This document shows, one piece after another, positions 24,274 to 32,714 of a stretch of DNA of 64,000 nucleotides (position 1 is the stretch's first letter; every line of letters begins with the position of its first letter). A program made the translations under genes and the position numbers. Source of the DNA: Treponema sp. J25 (lineage in GTDB: Bacteria > Spirochaetota > Spirochaetia > Treponematales > Breznakiellaceae); assembly GCF_004343725.1 (NCBI RefSeq), contig NZ_PTQW01000012.1, forward strand, positions 124,001-188,000, read 5' to 3'. Below the pieces are notes generated by a model. That model worked only from the letters and a program-made list of their open reading frames with translations, was not told the origin of the DNA and made no database searches.

Positions 24274-27084
24274 CTATAACTTGAGCATCACCGCCGTAAG
24301 GGGCTGGACCGTTACTTCCTGATCCTGGATGTCGAGGCCCGTGGGCTGGCGAACCCCCTCAGGTCGGGCCTCGTCGGCATCCACCAGAATCCTGGCCGAG
24401 GTAAGATTCATGCCGGTTTTAAAGGTGACCGGTTCATCAAAGTTAGCATTCACGAGCATGATCAGCGTGGTACCCTTATAACTTACCTGGTACCCCAGGG
24501 CAAGCTGACTTTCATGGGGTATTTGTTTCATGGCCTTCTCGATAAGGGCCGCATCGCCGATACGGAGGGCCTCTTCCTGACGGCGGATATGGATAAGGCC
24601 CTTCACCCATTCTGCCATGGCAAGATACTCTTTAGGGGCATTCCAGATGAACTGGTTGATATCGTCGGATGCATCGTAGCTATTATGAACGAAGGGACCG
24701 ATTACTTCGGTGGTGGAATTCTTCTTCGGTTTACTGCGGCCCCGTTCACAGCCCCCGTGGATAAACGCGATGGGCTGACCCGTAAGCACCATAAACTGGG
24801 CAAGTTTTGCCCGGGCGGCAATTTCGGCCCGTTCCTGGGGATACTGGGGATCCAGACCCACATTAAAAGCGATGTTGTCTGCCAGGGTAAGGTTATCGTG
24901 GGCAGAAACATAATTCATCGAATCGCCGGGATCATCGGCCTTGTAATTGAGCATGGGCCGGCCCGCCAAATTTTCGAAGATCATCCTGGTATTCATAGGT
25001 CTACCGGTAACGAAGGCCTTGCGCTTATCATCGAGCCCTCCGCCCTTAAGGATATCCCGGAACTCATCGTTAAAGACGGCGACCTCATTGGTTTTGAGCA
25101 TGTAATTCTGGTCCAGCACCTCAATCTTGGGACCCCGGTACATTTTCCATCCTTCCCCTTCGAACAAAACATCCTCTTTTCCGGGGAGGTTCTCGGCAAT
25201 CCGGCGTCGCCCATCAAGGATGGTCTTTGCATCGATGAGCCCCATGAGATCGAAGCGGAATCCATCAACCTTATATTCATCTACCCAATAATAAAGGGAA
25301 TCCTGGATAAGCTTGCTTGCCATGTACCGTTCAGAGGCCACATCGTTGCCACACCCCGACTGGCTAATAAAAGCGCCCCGGGCATCCCGCCGGTAGTAAT
25401 AGCCGGGCACCAGGTTTTCGAATATGGCGGTAGTGGCGGTATGGTTGTACACCACATCAAGGATTACACCGATACCCGCCTTGTGCAATTCCTTGATGAG
25501 GGTCTTTAGCTCTACAATGCGGTTATAGGGGTCCTTCGGGTTAGAAGCGAACCAGCCCTCGGGGGTAAAGTAGTTGTGGGGATCATAGCCCCAGTTGTAA
25601 TTGTTGTCATTGGCCCGGCCGGTGGCTTCGTATTCGGTTTTCAGTTCATTGGTATAGTAGAAATTCAACACCGGCATAAGCTGGACATGGGTTACCCCCA
25701 GTTCCTTTAGATAGGGGATCTTTTCGATAAAGGCCAGATAGGAACCGGGTCGATTCTTTACTCCCGAGTCAGGAGAAATCGTAAAATCCCGGACAGAAAT
25801 TTCGTAGATAATTGCATCTTCCCGCTTTTCTAGTTTTACATCCGTATAGCCTTCCCAGCCTCCCATAGGCTGGGCCTTCGCAGGATTAATAATGGCCCCC
25901 CGACCAATACCGCTTCCCACAAAGGCATCCATGGCCTTCGCATAGGGATCCAGGGCAACCACTTCCTTTTTTCCAAAGGACAGCACATATTCATAGAAAA
26001 GCCCATCGGGGTCCCGGGCATTAAAGACCCCAGACCATACACCGGTTCCTTCATTCTTATTCAGTTCGAGGGTGTAATCTGCCTTTTCCGCCAGGCTTTG
26101 CTTAAAGAGCCGGACCTGTACCCGGCTTGCAAAGGGAGACCAAAGACGGAATTCTACGGATTTATGGGTTGCATCATAGAGGGCCCCTAACTGATAGTCC
26201 CGGGGAGGGACGATGGCATCGGCGAGTGAGGCCACCAGGGCCGTGGTATCCACCGGGACGGGAGCAAAAAAGTCCGGATGAGCTACCTGGATCGGCCTAT
26301 CCAGCGGCACTGGCTGAGCAAGCAGGAGCTTTACCTTTTTCGCATAGTTGTTTTGTTTGTTTTCCGGATCCGCCGCATTGACCGCATCCAGCACTGCTAC
26401 CGTACCACTACCATCGGCAAAGGAAACCGTAAAGCCGCTATCTCCCTTTTCGGTGGCAAGACCATAGCGTCCTGAAAGGTCCAGGACTATTTCAGTTTGA
26501 GAAACGAGTCGGGCCATTTCGATACTGGGCACATAGGGGCCATAGGGATAGGTTTTCTGGTCCCCCTGGAATACCACCCATTCATTAGAGGCAGTGGCAT
26601 CCAGAATTCGGTCCTGTTCTCCATCCTTCTCCCAACCTGAGTCCTTTCGGGGGATGATGCCAAAGAGACCATCGCTTCCAATGGTTTTGACCCCATAAGT
26701 AGACCCGTCTTTCTTAAATCGAATGTAGCCAACCCCTTCTACCACCTGAAGATCCCTGGTCTTATCCCACACCGCAGCCCCATCGCCACCGGGGACGGCC
26801 CACAGCCAGAAACCCCAGGGCTCGTAATTCCTGTCATTGCGAAGGTAGTATACCACCACTTCATCGGGCCCTGGCTTAAGGGCCTCGTGGGCGGGAATAA
26901 TGAGATTCATCTTTGGATGCCCCATGTTCTCGATGGTACCGGGGGCAACGGTCTGGTAGGTCGGTATCGAAGGCCCGGCGATCGTCCCGCCAGACCCCTC
27001 CGATTCCCCGGTGCTGGTGCAGCCAAAGAAGACTGCCAGGAATACGCTTCCTGCAAGCACAAGCATGTTCCGTTTTTGCATCAT
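24274..27084 (-). CDS. Pullulanase type I lipoprotein (CBM41-like + CBM48 + GH13)
   Basis: 936 residues. A lipoprotein signal peptide ends in VFFGC (Cys ~22), so it should be anchored on the envelope, where it cuts alpha-1,6 branches of pullulan, amylopectin or glycogen. The N-terminal part (about 60-170) looks like the CBM41/PUD starch-binding domain (VVVYYLRNDRNYEPWGFWLW). A CBM48-type domain follows (LWSPFASRVQVRLF), then the GH13_14 catalytic domain with the type I signature YNWGYDPHNY, ILDVVYNHTA, GFRFDLMGLIDA (nucleophile), FEGEGWK and SAHDNLTL. AGGAGG lies 6 nt before the ATG. It lies 10 nt behind the broken pfkB gene, whose promoter and operator probably still drive it. Confidence 0.93.
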   Translation of the reverse strand: MMQKRNMLVLAGSVFLAVFFGCTSTGESEGSGGTIAGPSIPTYQTVAPGTIENMGHPKMNLIIPAHEALKPGPDEVVVYYLRNDRNYEPWGFWLWAVPGGDGAAVWDKTRDLQVVEGVGYIRFKKDGSTYGVKTIGSDGLFGIIPRKDSGWEKDGEQDRILDATASNEWVVFQGDQKTYPYGPYVPSIEMARLVSQTEIVLDLSGRYGLATEKGDSGFTVSFADGSGTVAVLDAVNAADPENKQNNYAKKVKLLLAQPVPLDRPIQVAHPDFFAPVPVDTTALVASLADAIVPPRDYQLGALYDATHKSVEFRLWSPFASRVQVRLFKQSLAEKADYTLELNKNEGTGVWSGVFNARDPDGLFYEYVLSFGKKEVVALDPYAKAMDAFVGSGIGRGAIINPAKAQPMGGWEGYTDVKLEKREDAIIYEISVRDFTISPDSGVKNRPGSYLAFIEKIPYLKELGVTHVQLMPVLNFYYTNELKTEYEATGRANDNNYNWGYDPHNYFTPEGWFASNPKDPYNRIVELKTLIKELHKAGIGVILDVVYNHTATTAIFENLVPGYYYRRDARGAFISQSGCGNDVASERYMASKLIQDSLYYWVDEYKVDGFRFDLMGLIDAKTILDGRRRIAENLPGKEDVLFEGEGWKMYRGPKIEVLDQNYMLKTNEVAVFNDEFRDILKGGGLDDKRKAFVTGRPMNTRMIFENLAGRPMLNYKADDPGDSMNYVSAHDNLTLADNIAFNVGLDPQYPQERAEIAARAKLAQFMVLTGQPIAFIHGGCERGRSKPKKNSTTEVIGPFVHNSYDASDDINQFIWNAPKEYLAMAEWVKGLIHIRRQEEALRIGDAALIEKAMKQIPHESQLALGYQVSYKGTTLIMLVNANFDEPVTFKTGMNLTSARILVDADEARPEGVRQPTGLDIQDQEVTVQPLTAVMLKL

Positions 27085-27094
27085 CCGTATCCTC

Positions 27095-27539
27095 CTATTT
27101 CGCAGTTCCTTCTACCTGCGAATAAACTTGTTCAAACTCCTGGGCATTCAAGAACCCCTGGGCGGCGCCCCTGGTGCCAATCTTCCAGCTAGCAAAGACC
27201 ATGGCGCGCTTAAGGGCTTCTTGCGCCGGGAACCCTTTAACATAAAAATTGAGAAATGAAGCAAACAAAGCATCCCCTGCCCCGATAGTAGAAACTACGG
27301 GGCGCGTTTTTATGGCGGGAAAATGAATGCTCTGGCTATTCTGTTCAAGGAGCATAGCCCCTCCCTCTCCCTGGCCGATAACAATGATTCGAGGACTGTA
27401 GAGTTGCATTAATTCCCACTCCAGCCACGGTAGATTGAATTCCCCAAAAGGGGTACCGAACCGGCTCATACTCTATAGGGAAAGCATCGATTTGTAAGGT
27501 GGTCTCTATGTTTACAAGACCTGACACAAGAATCTTCAT
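27095..27539 (-). pseudogene. Decayed PfkB-family sugar kinase with internal deletion
   Basis: Two pieces of a ribokinase/PfkB-type gene are visible in different frames. The N-terminal ~50 codons from ATG 27539 (MKILVSGLVNIETTLQIDAF, then STVAGVGINAT) run directly into codons of the C-terminal third (PRIIVIGQGEGGAMLL, then the catalytic-region motif STIGAGDALFASF). About 150-180 codons are missing and the two halves are out of frame. An intact family member has about 300 residues. The kinase would have phosphorylated a sugar, but the ATP-site motif alone remains. The promoter and operator remain intact upstream, so the remnant now mainly serves as a leader for the pullulanase gene. Confidence 0.88.
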
Positions 27540-27549
27540 TGACCCGTTT

Positions 27550-27579
27550 ATTATAAACCGGTTTAGCACTTTTTGTAAA
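27550..27579 (-). promoter_or_regulatory. Promoter and LacI-type operator of the pfkB-pullulanase unit
   Basis: Minus strand: TTTACA (27579-27574), 18-nt spacer, TATAAT (27555-27550). The perfect 12-bp palindrome TAAACCGGTTTA (27554-27565) overlaps the spacer and the -10, a classical position for repression. It matches the sites at 7969 and 15317. Confidence 0.75.
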
Positions 27580-27605
27580 TAAAAATCTTCTTCTTTCGCC
27601 CCTGC

Positions 27606-28325
27606 TTATTTTACATACCCCACATCCCGCAGATGCTCCGCCGTAAGGTAAGTCCACTGGCCTTCAAGGATTCCCAACCTTTCCAGAGAAAGACTCCCAA
27701 TTTGTACCCGCTCAAGCTCTGTACAGCGATTTCCTACTGCCGCCAGCATGCGCTTTACCTGGTGATATTTCCCTTCGTCTACCACCAGTTCAATCTGGAA
27801 GTCCCCGCAAATGGTACACCCCAGGGCCCGGCACAACTCTGCCTCTCCCCTCAACAGGACTCCTTGCAATAGATCCCGGACCATCCTGTCGGTACAGGGT
27901 GCCTCGGTGGTAACCCGGTATGTTTTAGGTATGTGTTTTTTGGGGCTCGTTAGATAGTGAATAAAGGCTCCATCATCGCTAAAGAGCAGGAGTCCCCGGC
28001 TGTCCCAATCAAGACGCCCTACTGGCTGTACACCCCGACGCATAAAATGGGGAGGCAACAACTCAAAAACCGAGTCATGGTGGGTCGGGGCCCGGGAACA
28101 CTCATAGCCCGCCGGTTTATTAAGGGCCACGTAAAGCCTTTGGACATAGGGCCAGGACACACCATCCACCGTAAGAATAGCCCCCTCAGAAAGGCTCACA
28201 GCCCCTTCGGGATCGGTAATCACCGCTCCATCTACCGCACAGCGACCATGGCGAATCATCTGAATACACTCTTTCCGACTGCCAAACCCCTGGGAATGCA
28301 GAATTTTATAGAAGGGCTCACCCAT
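27606..28325 (-). CDS. RsuA/RluB-family pseudouridine synthase
   Basis: About 239 residues from ATG 28325 (MGEPFYKILHSQGFGSRKEC). An S4 RNA-binding domain forms the N-terminus (SRKECIQMIRHGRCAVDG). The catalytic motif is VGRLDWDSRGLLLFSDDG with the family Asp; the C-terminal EGKYHQVKRMLAAVGNRC is the usual substrate-binding loop. It should convert one uridine of rRNA to pseudouridine in the cytoplasm; RsuA-like (16S) fits better than RluB by length. The frame stays open 43 codons further up, but that extension is unlike the family. An ATG eight codons upstream is an alternative; neither has a strong ribosome site. Confidence 0.85.
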   Translation of the reverse strand: MGEPFYKILHSQGFGSRKECIQMIRHGRCAVDGAVITDPEGAVSLSEGAILTVDGVSWPYVQRLYVALNKPAGYECSRAPTHHDSVFELLPPHFMRRGVQPVGRLDWDSRGLLLFSDDGAFIHYLTSPKKHIPKTYRVTTEAPCTDRMVRDLLQGVLLRGEAELCRALGCTICGDFQIELVVDEGKYHQVKRMLAAVGNRCTELERVQIGSLSLERLGILEGQWTYLTAEHLRDVGYVK

Positions 28326-28498
28326 ACAAAGAATGTACTCAAGGACCATACAAAAGAACAAGAGGAACGTTCCCAGGAATCGGACATTACAAAACCTGCG
28401 GGGATTCCCTTTCCCCTCTATTTTTGGCCAATTTGCAAGAGAAAACCCCTCCATTCCCCTGGTTTATTCCCCTATCCAAAGGGCTTATTTTATTTTGA

Positions 28499-28527
28499 TT
28501 GACAGAATTCTCTTTTATGCATAGGCT
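28499..28527 (+). promoter_or_regulatory. Promoter of the sphingoid-base operon
   Basis: TTGACA (28499-28504), 17-nt spacer, TAGGCT (28522-28527). The same hexamers occur in the two bacteriocin promoters. Confidence 0.6.
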
Positions 28528-28551
28528 ATGGGGCATGTACAACAACAAAAT

Positions 28552-28573
28552 ACTGTGACCCCGTCGTCACAGT
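28552..28573. promoter_or_regulatory. 8-bp dyad ACTGTGAC/GTCACAGT downstream of the promoter
   Basis: ACTGTGAC and GTCACAGT are separated by CCCGTC. The half-sites resemble CRP/FNR-type TGTGA...TCACA, but the gap is 8 nt rather than 6. The element lies 25-46 nt after the -10, so a repressor site or an RNA stem in the 5' UTR is plausible. Confidence 0.45.
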
Positions 28574-28650
28574 GTTCAAAAGAAAAAAGTCAGGGGAAGT
28601 GCAGTGCCCCCGATGGCTACATGATTCTAGATGCGGGCGAGGTGTAGCGA

Positions 28651-29559
28651 ATGGCTAAAGAAAAACATAAGCTAGCCTACATCACCGGAGGTTCAAGTGG
28701 TATCGGCCTTGCCATTGCCCGGCGACTCGTACAGCAGGGCATAGGGGTATACCTCTTTGGCCGAGACCCCCACAAGTTAGAAAGCGCCGTTACCCAATTA
28801 CGTAAAGAGTGGGAGGGAACTTTTGCCTCCGGTGCCAAGAATGATACCGGCTTACCCCAGAATAGTTCCGCCAGCAAAGAGATGCCCCCACCTATTTACC
28901 AACACCCGCTGGATGTTTCCGACCCACAACAGGTATATGCATGCATCCCCTCCTGTTTAGCCGAATCAGGGACTCCAGACATCCTTATTAATTGCGCCGG
29001 CATAGCGCGGCCAGGTTATTTTGAGGAATTGGCCCCGGAAATTTTTGAACGCACCATCAAAACCAATCTTTTGGGAACCATCCACATGACCCGGGCGGTT
29101 TTTCCGTCGATGGCACAACAGGGCAGCGGCCGAATCATCAATGTATCATCTCTGGCGGGCCTGGTGGGCGTTTTTGGATACACCGCCTATGGGGCAAGCA
29201 AATTCGGGGTCATCGGCTTCTCGGAAACCCTTCGGGCCGAAGCCCGTCGCTATGGTATCACCGTTCAGGTGCTCTGCCCCCCTGACACGGATACGCCCCA
29301 ACTGGCCGAGGAAAATCAATACAAACCTCCAGAAACCCGCCGGATTGCCGGAAATGCCCGATTGCTTTCTCCCGACCAGGTAGCCCGGCGGGTAATCGCA
29401 AAGCTTTCAAGTTCATCATTCTATATTTTTGCGGATACCGAAAGTGCCCTCATTTATCATCTCCACCGACTCTTTCCACGACTGGTAGAGCGGATCATGG
29501 ACTGGCAAATCAAAGATGTCCAAAAGACAAAGCAGGCTATTCCATCAAAAGAGAAATAA
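28651..29559 (+). CDS. 3-ketodihydrosphingosine reductase-like short-chain dehydrogenase
   Basis: 302 residues, Rossmann-fold SDR. The NADP(H) motif TGGSSGIG is near residue 11, NCAGIA follows, and the catalytic Ser and YxxxK are in NVSSLAGL...YTAYGASK. The segment PPDTDTPQLAEENQYKPPET is the hallmark of eukaryotic KDSR (PPDTDTPxxAEEN), which points to 3-ketodihydrosphingosine rather than a generic substrate. It would reduce the product of the serine palmitoyltransferase encoded 13 nt downstream to dihydrosphingosine. The C-terminal ~40 residues (YHLHRLFPRLVERIMDWQIK) form an amphipathic tail as in membrane-associated KDSRs. Function is inferred from motif plus gene pairing. Confidence 0.85.
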   Translation: MAKEKHKLAYITGGSSGIGLAIARRLVQQGIGVYLFGRDPHKLESAVTQLRKEWEGTFASGAKNDTGLPQNSSASKEMPPPIYQHPLDVSDPQQVYACIPSCLAESGTPDILINCAGIARPGYFEELAPEIFERTIKTNLLGTIHMTRAVFPSMAQQGSGRIINVSSLAGLVGVFGYTAYGASKFGVIGFSETLRAEARRYGITVQVLCPPDTDTPQLAEENQYKPPETRRIAGNARLLSPDQVARRVIAKLSSSSFYIFADTESALIYHLHRLFPRLVERIMDWQIKDVQKTKQAIPSKEK

Positions 29560-29572
29560 AGGAAGGAACATC

Positions 29573-30784
29573 ATGGGAACACGAGAAGATCTATTTAGCA
29601 AGTGTTACGCCTTTACCGCCGCCGAAGAGGCCCGAAAAGAAGGGTGGTATCCCTACTTCCGTCCTATCGAAGCGAACCGGGGAAACAAGGTAATCATCGA
29701 AGGCCGAGAGATGATTATGGCGGGGTCCAACAACTACCTCGGCCTTGCCTTTGACGAACGGGTCCGAGAAGCCGCTATTAAGGCGGTGGAAAAGTACGGC
29801 ACCAGTTGTTCCGGTTCCCGCTTCATGAACGGAACCCTGGCACTTCACGAAGAACTCGAGTGGCGCCTTGCCCGCTTTGTGGGTAAAGAGGCAGCCCTTA
29901 CCTTTACCACGGGCTATCAGACCAATTTAGGGAGCATCTCCGCCCTCATCGGTCGGAGTGACCATGTGGTAACCGACAAATTCGACCACGCTTCCATCAT
30001 GGATGGCATCTTTTTAAGCACCGGCCTTAACAAACACGTGAATTTGCATCGATTCAAGCATAATGATATCGACGATTTACAGAAGGTTTTAGAAAAAATC
30101 CCCCCAGGGGAACCCATCCTCATCGTACTCGATGGGGTCTTCAGCATGGAGGGGGATATCGCCCGGCTCCCCGAAATCCGTAAAATCGCCGACCAGTTCG
30201 GGGCCCGCATCTATCTTGATGAGGCCCACGCCATCGGGGTTATTGGCCCTACCGGCCGGGGGACAGTAGAACACTACGGGAATGTGGCGCAGGCGGACCT
30301 TATCATGTGTACCTTTTCCAAATCTTTTGGTTCAATTGGGGGTTTTGTGGCGGGCGATGCGGCGGTCATAGATTATATCCGCCACTTTGCCCGGCCCCTT
30401 ATCTTTAGCGCCAGCATGCCCCCCGCGAACATTGCCGCCGCAGCCAAGGCTCTGGAAATCATCGAAGCCGAACCAGAGCGGATACAGCGGCTCCAGGCCA
30501 TTGCTCAAAAGATGCTTCGGGGCTTTAAAGAGCTTGGTTTTGACATTGGCACCGCCGAAACCCCCATCGTTCCTCTGCATATTAAGGATAACCAGAAAAC
30601 CTTCCTCTTCTGGAAAGCCCTGTACGAAGCGGGGATTTACGTAAATCCCGTTATAGCCCCAGCGGTTCCTCCCAATGGGGCCCTTATCAGAACCTCCTAC
30701 ATGGCTATTCATACCGACGAAGAACTGGATACAATCCTTGAAGTATCTGGCCAGGTAGGGAAACGGTTAGGGATTATTCCGTAA
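29573..30784 (+). CDS. Serine palmitoyltransferase-like alpha-oxoamine synthase
   Basis: 403 residues from ATG 29573 (GGAAGG upstream). A PLP enzyme of the alpha-oxoamine synthase family: His139 in FDHAS stacks on PLP, LDEAHA (Asp216, His219) binds the ring, and Lys250 in CTFSKSFGSIGG forms the Schiff base. The family also includes KBL and BioF, which share these residues. The long acyl-CoA substrate is inferred from the KDSR-like partner, from RPLIFSASMPP near the active site and from the lack of any biotin or threonine-catabolism gene nearby. It would condense serine with palmitoyl-CoA to 3-ketodihydrosphingosine, the committed step of sphingolipid synthesis. Confidence 0.82.
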   Translation: MGTREDLFSKCYAFTAAEEARKEGWYPYFRPIEANRGNKVIIEGREMIMAGSNNYLGLAFDERVREAAIKAVEKYGTSCSGSRFMNGTLALHEELEWRLARFVGKEAALTFTTGYQTNLGSISALIGRSDHVVTDKFDHASIMDGIFLSTGLNKHVNLHRFKHNDIDDLQKVLEKIPPGEPILIVLDGVFSMEGDIARLPEIRKIADQFGARIYLDEAHAIGVIGPTGRGTVEHYGNVAQADLIMCTFSKSFGSIGGFVAGDAAVIDYIRHFARPLIFSASMPPANIAAAAKALEIIEAEPERIQRLQAIAQKMLRGFKELGFDIGTAETPIVPLHIKDNQKTFLFWKALYEAGIYVNPVIAPAVPPNGALIRTSYMAIHTDEELDTILEVSGQVGKRLGIIP

Positions 30785-30873
30785 AAGGTGCCCAGAAAAG
30801 GGGCGTCTTCCCCGACGGGCCTTTTGCAAGAGTTCTTACTCTGCAGACAATACACACACAAGGAGTACACCGC

Positions 30874-31788
30874 ATGAGTATCGTAGAAGCCTTGTTTTTA
30901 GGGATTGTACAGGGCCTTACCGAATTTCTACCCGTAAGTAGTTCGGGGCACCTGGTGCTTTTTCAAAAGCTTTTTGGGTTAAAGGATGTGCCCCTCTTGT
31001 TTGATACCCTGCTCCATTGTGGAACCCTCCTGGCTGTTTTTGTTGCCCTCTGGGATGACATCTGGCCCCTTATTCAGAGACCTTTCCAGAAAACCACGTA
31101 CCTCGTCATAGTGGCAACCCTTCCCACGGTAATCATAGCCCTGCTCTTTAAAGATTTCATTGAAACAGCCTTCTCCACGGGCGCCTGGCTCGGATGGGGC
31201 TTTCTTCTTACCACTACCTTCCTTTTAGTGGGAGAAATACTCTCACGCCGGTTTATCCCTCAGAACACCGCCGCAGAAACAGGGACAACCCAGGGACCAG
31301 AAGCGCCAGGGGTCGCTCAGCCCCCCGTTTTAGCGCCCCGGGATACCGCACATCACCATAAGGGGCTCCCCATCAAAGATGCCGCCCAGATGGGATATCT
31401 CCGGGCCCTTTTCGTGGGACTCATGCAGGGCATTGCCATTTTCCCCGCCATATCCCGCTCAGGAAGCACCATTGCGGGGGGGCTTATGGCGGGCTGCGAA
31501 CGGTCCTACGCAGGACGATTCTCGTTCCTCATGGCTATTCCCGCCATCCTGGGGGCCCTGGTATTTCAACTCAAAGATATCATGCACGAAGGCCCTGGCA
31601 TTCTGGGGGGCCTGTCAGCACCTGTCCTGGTGGTTGGCACCGGAGCAGCAGCCATAACGGGGTTTCTTGCTATAAAACTTCTTCTTAAAATATTACAAAA
31701 AGGGCACCTCTGGGGCTTTGCCTGCTACACGGGGTTCCTCGCCCTTTTGATTCTTATGGACCAATACCTGGTACATCTTGTTTTTTAA
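30874..31788 (+). CDS. uppP: Undecaprenyl-diphosphatase UppP/BacA
   Basis: 304 residues, polytopic inner-membrane protein that dephosphorylates undecaprenyl diphosphate to recycle the lipid carrier of peptidoglycan; overproduction gives bacitracin resistance in other bacteria. Signature motifs: the (E)FLPVSSSGHLVL region near residue 17 and FPAISRSGSTI near residue 195. A ~60-residue polar insert (PQNTAAETGTTQGPEAP...) sits between the halves, making it longer than the usual ~270. It follows the sphingoid operon on the same strand after 89 nt that contain an imperfect hairpin (30796-30828). Confidence 0.95.
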   Translation: MSIVEALFLGIVQGLTEFLPVSSSGHLVLFQKLFGLKDVPLLFDTLLHCGTLLAVFVALWDDIWPLIQRPFQKTTYLVIVATLPTVIIALLFKDFIETAFSTGAWLGWGFLLTTTFLLVGEILSRRFIPQNTAAETGTTQGPEAPGVAQPPVLAPRDTAHHHKGLPIKDAAQMGYLRALFVGLMQGIAIFPAISRSGSTIAGGLMAGCERSYAGRFSFLMAIPAILGALVFQLKDIMHEGPGILGGLSAPVLVVGTGAAAITGFLAIKLLLKILQKGHLWGFACYTGFLALLILMDQYLVHLVF

Positions 31789-31848
31789 GCACCCCAAAAA
31801 CTAAAAGAGGCTAAGGCTTCCCCTGCGAGCCGGGGAGCAAAAAAGCTC

Positions 31849-32634
31849 TCATCGGGATCGAATGGTGCCAGTTCCGGGGATACGGCTCTTAATCCGGGGA
31901 TTACCGCTGTAGGTAATGGTCCCGGAACCGGCAATGGTGATATCCAATTCTTCAAAAACACCGAGGTCCGAGTTACCCGCCCCCAATACGGAGATATTCC
32001 CCTCTTTTCCGGTCAAGTTATGGGCCTTCAGGGTACCGCGTCCCAACAGTTGATACTCCAGTTTTTCTACGGTACCGGAAATTTCCACCGTTCCCGACCC
32101 TAATACCTTTAGCTGAAGCTCTTCTACGTTGACTGGTAACGACACCGTGCCTGAACCGGCAAGCTCTAACAGAAAGGACGGTCCTTCAAGCGTCGAATCC
32201 CCCCGTACGTCTGCCATCCCCGCAATCGAAATTTTTTCAAGGTGGTCGGCGATTGTTATAGAATATTCGATAGGCGCATTTTTTAAAAATAGAAAATTCT
32301 TTTGTTGTCCCAGCACCAGGGTACGCCCTTCTACCCGTGTATCAAGGGAATCTATGACGTTTTTATCTGCCCGGATGGTGACGGCCCAGGCATCGCCTTT
32401 TCGAAACACTACCCGGCCGGCGCCGGGGATGCTCACCTGCGAAAAAGGGGAAAGTTCCTTTCGTACTTCCACTATTTCGCCCGAAAGCTCCCGTTCATTC
32501 TGCACCGAAAGAAATGAAGGCAATTGCAGCGTCCCCCCTTTTTGAGAGGGGCTCCTTCGAGTAAGCCCATAAAAGGTGCTCCCCACCGTGATAAGCCCCA
32601 CAAGGAGTAACCCATAGGCAATAACCTTTTTCAT
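31849..32634 (-). CDS. GIN-domain (DUF2807-type) exported protein
   Basis: 261 residues. An N-terminal membrane anchor or signal (VIAYGLLLVGLITVGSTFYG), a short linker, then repeating beta-strand turns rich in GSGT/GAG (LAGSGTVSLPV, LGSGTVEISG, LLGRGTLKAH, AGSGTITYSG), typical of the DUF2807 beta-helix called GIN or putative auto-transporter adhesin. It is probably displayed in the periplasm or on the surface; the function in this family is unknown. It stands alone between uppP (convergent) and the response regulator gene. Confidence 0.8.
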   Translation of the reverse strand: MKKVIAYGLLLVGLITVGSTFYGLTRRSPSQKGGTLQLPSFLSVQNERELSGEIVEVRKELSPFSQVSIPGAGRVVFRKGDAWAVTIRADKNVIDSLDTRVEGRTLVLGQQKNFLFLKNAPIEYSITIADHLEKISIAGMADVRGDSTLEGPSFLLELAGSGTVSLPVNVEELQLKVLGSGTVEISGTVEKLEYQLLGRGTLKAHNLTGKEGNISVLGAGNSDLGVFEELDITIAGSGTITYSGNPRIKSRIPGTGTIRSR

Positions 32635-32714
32635 TTCCAGCCCCTCCCCATTCTCTTTCTTATAATACCCAGAGAAAGAAAGCTCGGTAAATATGGCGTA
32701 TCCTAACTGCGACC

